DNA of 14,663 nucleotides from positions 1 through 14,663 of the forward strand of contig URBP01000054.1 in NCBI GenBank assembly GCA_900546105.1, written 5' to 3'. The position numbers were made by a program, and so were the translations under genes. Under the pieces are notes generated by a model. That model saw only the letters and a program-made list of their open reading frames with translations, ran no database searches and was not told where the DNA came from. The DNA comes from an uncultured Collinsella sp. Its GTDB lineage: Bacteria > Actinomycetota > Coriobacteriia > Coriobacteriales > Coriobacteriaceae. How positions within the stretch are numbered: the first letter of the stretch is position 1; each line of letters opens with the position of its first letter. Below are positions 13,494 through 14,663 of the stretch, piece after piece.

Positions 13494-14390
13494 CTATCGG
13501 GTTCGTCCGAGCCTACGATCGAGCTCGGTTTCGGGGCATGCCGCCTGTTCGTGCGGCTCGCGGATGTCAAAGGCTCCAAAGCGATGGAGCGTTGCGATGG
13601 GCGTGGTGTATGCGAGCCGTAGCTGATGCTCCACCGGGGCGCGTTCGCCGTTTGTGTAACGGGCCTTGTAGTACCGCACGATGCTGGCGTTCATTTCCTC
13701 GTCGTTGCGATGGCGCCCAAACTGGTGCCTGCAGGTCTCGATGATTTTTGCCACCGACTTGGGTGCCGTCGCGGGGACAAGGGCGAGATAGCCCTCGAAC
13801 AGTTCGTTGATGCTCAGGAGGCACAATGTGTCGACCAAGGCTCTAACGGCTGCCTCATCGATGGAAAACTGCGCGGTCAACTGGTTATGGCGGTTGCGGT
13901 CGATAACGGTCGCACGGGGCCTTGGGGTCTTCTGCCTCGCGGTGCCGGGCATTTGCATTTGCCGGGTCTGCGCATCGAGCTCGACGTTGCCGCGCTTGAG
14001 GTCGTTCAGCGGAAGGAACAATGCAGTGCACAGGGCGTCCCGCTTGATTTCGAGCTTGCAACGTTCGTCGGGTGTCCATTCGAGCTTGAGTTTCGTGTCG
14101 AGCGCCGTGAGCATATGGGCTAAGCAGCCCATAGTAAGGACGCGAGGCTCGTTATCTCGATTTGGGGCATAGGGATCTGTCAGCCTGCGAATGTTGGGAT
14201 CGCCCATGATCTTTGTGCAGCGCTTCAGCAGTTGAGGGTGGTCGGCCAAGATCGTCGCGAGCGGTAGCGACGCGTAGTTCTTGATGGTCGCGGCGGCAAA
14301 GGCGGCGTCATATTCGTTTGCATATGCTCGCTCAATGCGGGCATCCAGAATGCTTTTCTTATCGCCGTCTTCAGCGTGGTGGTTTGTCAT
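13494..14390 (-). CDS. hypothetical protein, first gene of the ClpP/TraG-like set
   Basis: The protein has 298 residues, starting at ATG 14390 after GGAGA on the minus strand. The frame is open to 14546, but that part is Pro/His-rich, covers repeated sequence and has no ribosome-binding site. I do not recognise the family. The protein is polar, without signal peptide or membrane helix. Residues about 10-130 look helical. Residues 141-172 are a basic, probably flexible linker (TARQKTPRPRATVIDRNRHN). Residues about 175-275 look helical again (LVDTLCLLSINELFEGYLAL, KIIETCRHQFGRHRNDEEM). The basic centre would suit DNA or RNA binding, but that is only inference. It is followed 61 nt later by the ClpP-like gene. 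Repeated TGATGT motifs lie in its upstream region. Confidence 0.7.
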   Translation of the reverse strand: MTNHHAEDGDKKSILDARIERAYANEYDAAFAAATIKNYASLPLATILADHPQLLKRCTKIMGDPNIRRLTDPYAPNRDNEPRVLTMGCLAHMLTALDTKLKLEWTPDERCKLEIKRDALCTALFLPLNDLKRGNVELDAQTRQMQMPGTARQKTPRPRATVIDRNRHNQLTAQFSIDEAAVRALVDTLCLLSINELFEGYLALVPATAPKSVAKIIETCRHQFGRHRNDEEMNASIVRYYKARYTNGERAPVEHQLRLAYTTPIATLHRFGAFDIREPHEQAACPETELDRRLGRTR

Positions 14391-14663
14391 AGCTTCTCCA
14401 ATCGGTTGATGTTCGTGCTGTTTGTTGATGTGTCGGTTGTCAGGTGTGATGTGCTTGCCGTAGGTGATGTGCTGACGTTGGGGTGCTATGCGGTTTTCAA
14501 TGAGCCCGTGAGGCGGTTGCTGCGGGGGCGGGGTGGGACTGCCCATGCAAGGCGGAGCGCACTGTGCTCAAAATCGAGACAGCAATGCCCGGGATGCCTC
14601 ACATATGGCAGTTACCTCATTAAGTTGTCATTACGCTTGGGGTTGTACTTTGCCGATCTTCCT
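14391..14663. other. intergenic region with phased TGATGT repeats upstream of the 298-residue gene
   Basis: On the plus strand TGATGT occurs at 14407, 14426, 14447 and 14465, a spacing of 19, 21 and 18 nt. The last two extend to TGATGTGCT. They lie just upstream of the minus-strand start at 14390. They could be iterons, operator repeats or a repeated leader. Beyond them (14474-14663) I see no gene I can support. At the right edge a minus-strand frame of ten codons ends in TAA at 14633-14631 and may be the tail of a further upstream gene. No convincing promoter was found. Confidence 0.4.

Noticed and set aside
14631..14663. The 3' end of another minus-strand gene at the right edge (ten codons then TAA)
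   Set aside because: It is too short to recognise; any frame would be open for ten codons at this GC content.

Overview
The window looks like a chromosomal segment of a high-GC actinobacterium of the class Coriobacteriia, most like Collinsella. This rests on the GC-rich coding style, LexA boxes of the Gram-positive CGAAC-N4-GTTCG type and the overall gene content. The genus is an inference. The sequence directly shows complete genes in short operons, three strong intrinsic-terminator hairpins and no rRNA, tRNA or CRISPR array.

Left part (1-5020, + strand): the 3' end of a Gfo/Idh/MocA oxidoreductase gene, then endonuclease IV (nfo), then a three-gene polar amino acid ABC importer (lipoprotein, permease with an extra extracytoplasmic domain, ATPase) closed by a strong terminator. 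Middle (5090-8840): a minus-strand DUF3793-flavodoxin operon lies back to back with a plus-strand membrane-anchored HMA-domain gene that has a CsoR-like operator. A minus-strand SOS cassette follows: a Y-family polymerase and a YolD-like partner that overlap by 8 nt, under a sigma70-type promoter covered by two LexA-like boxes. Next (8992-11475, + strand): a short protein resembling only the N-terminal domain of iron-containing alcohol dehydrogenases, an imperfect inverted repeat, and pgi with its terminator.

Right part (11512-14390, - strand): three apparently co-transcribed genes. An unrecognised 298-residue protein comes first, then a ClpP-like serine protease with an intact Ser-His-Asp triad, then a VirD4/TraG-type P-loop ATPase that lacks the usual membrane anchor. 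The ClpP-like frame has no stop before the ATPase gene and runs about 580 nt into it out of frame. This is the least explained part of the window and the best candidate for something undescribed. It may be a fragment of an integrative conjugative element, or a stand-alone protease-ATPase cassette.

Other features worth attention are two long imperfect inverted repeats (759-821 and 9527-9588) and a set of phased TGATGT repeats upstream of the 298-residue gene.
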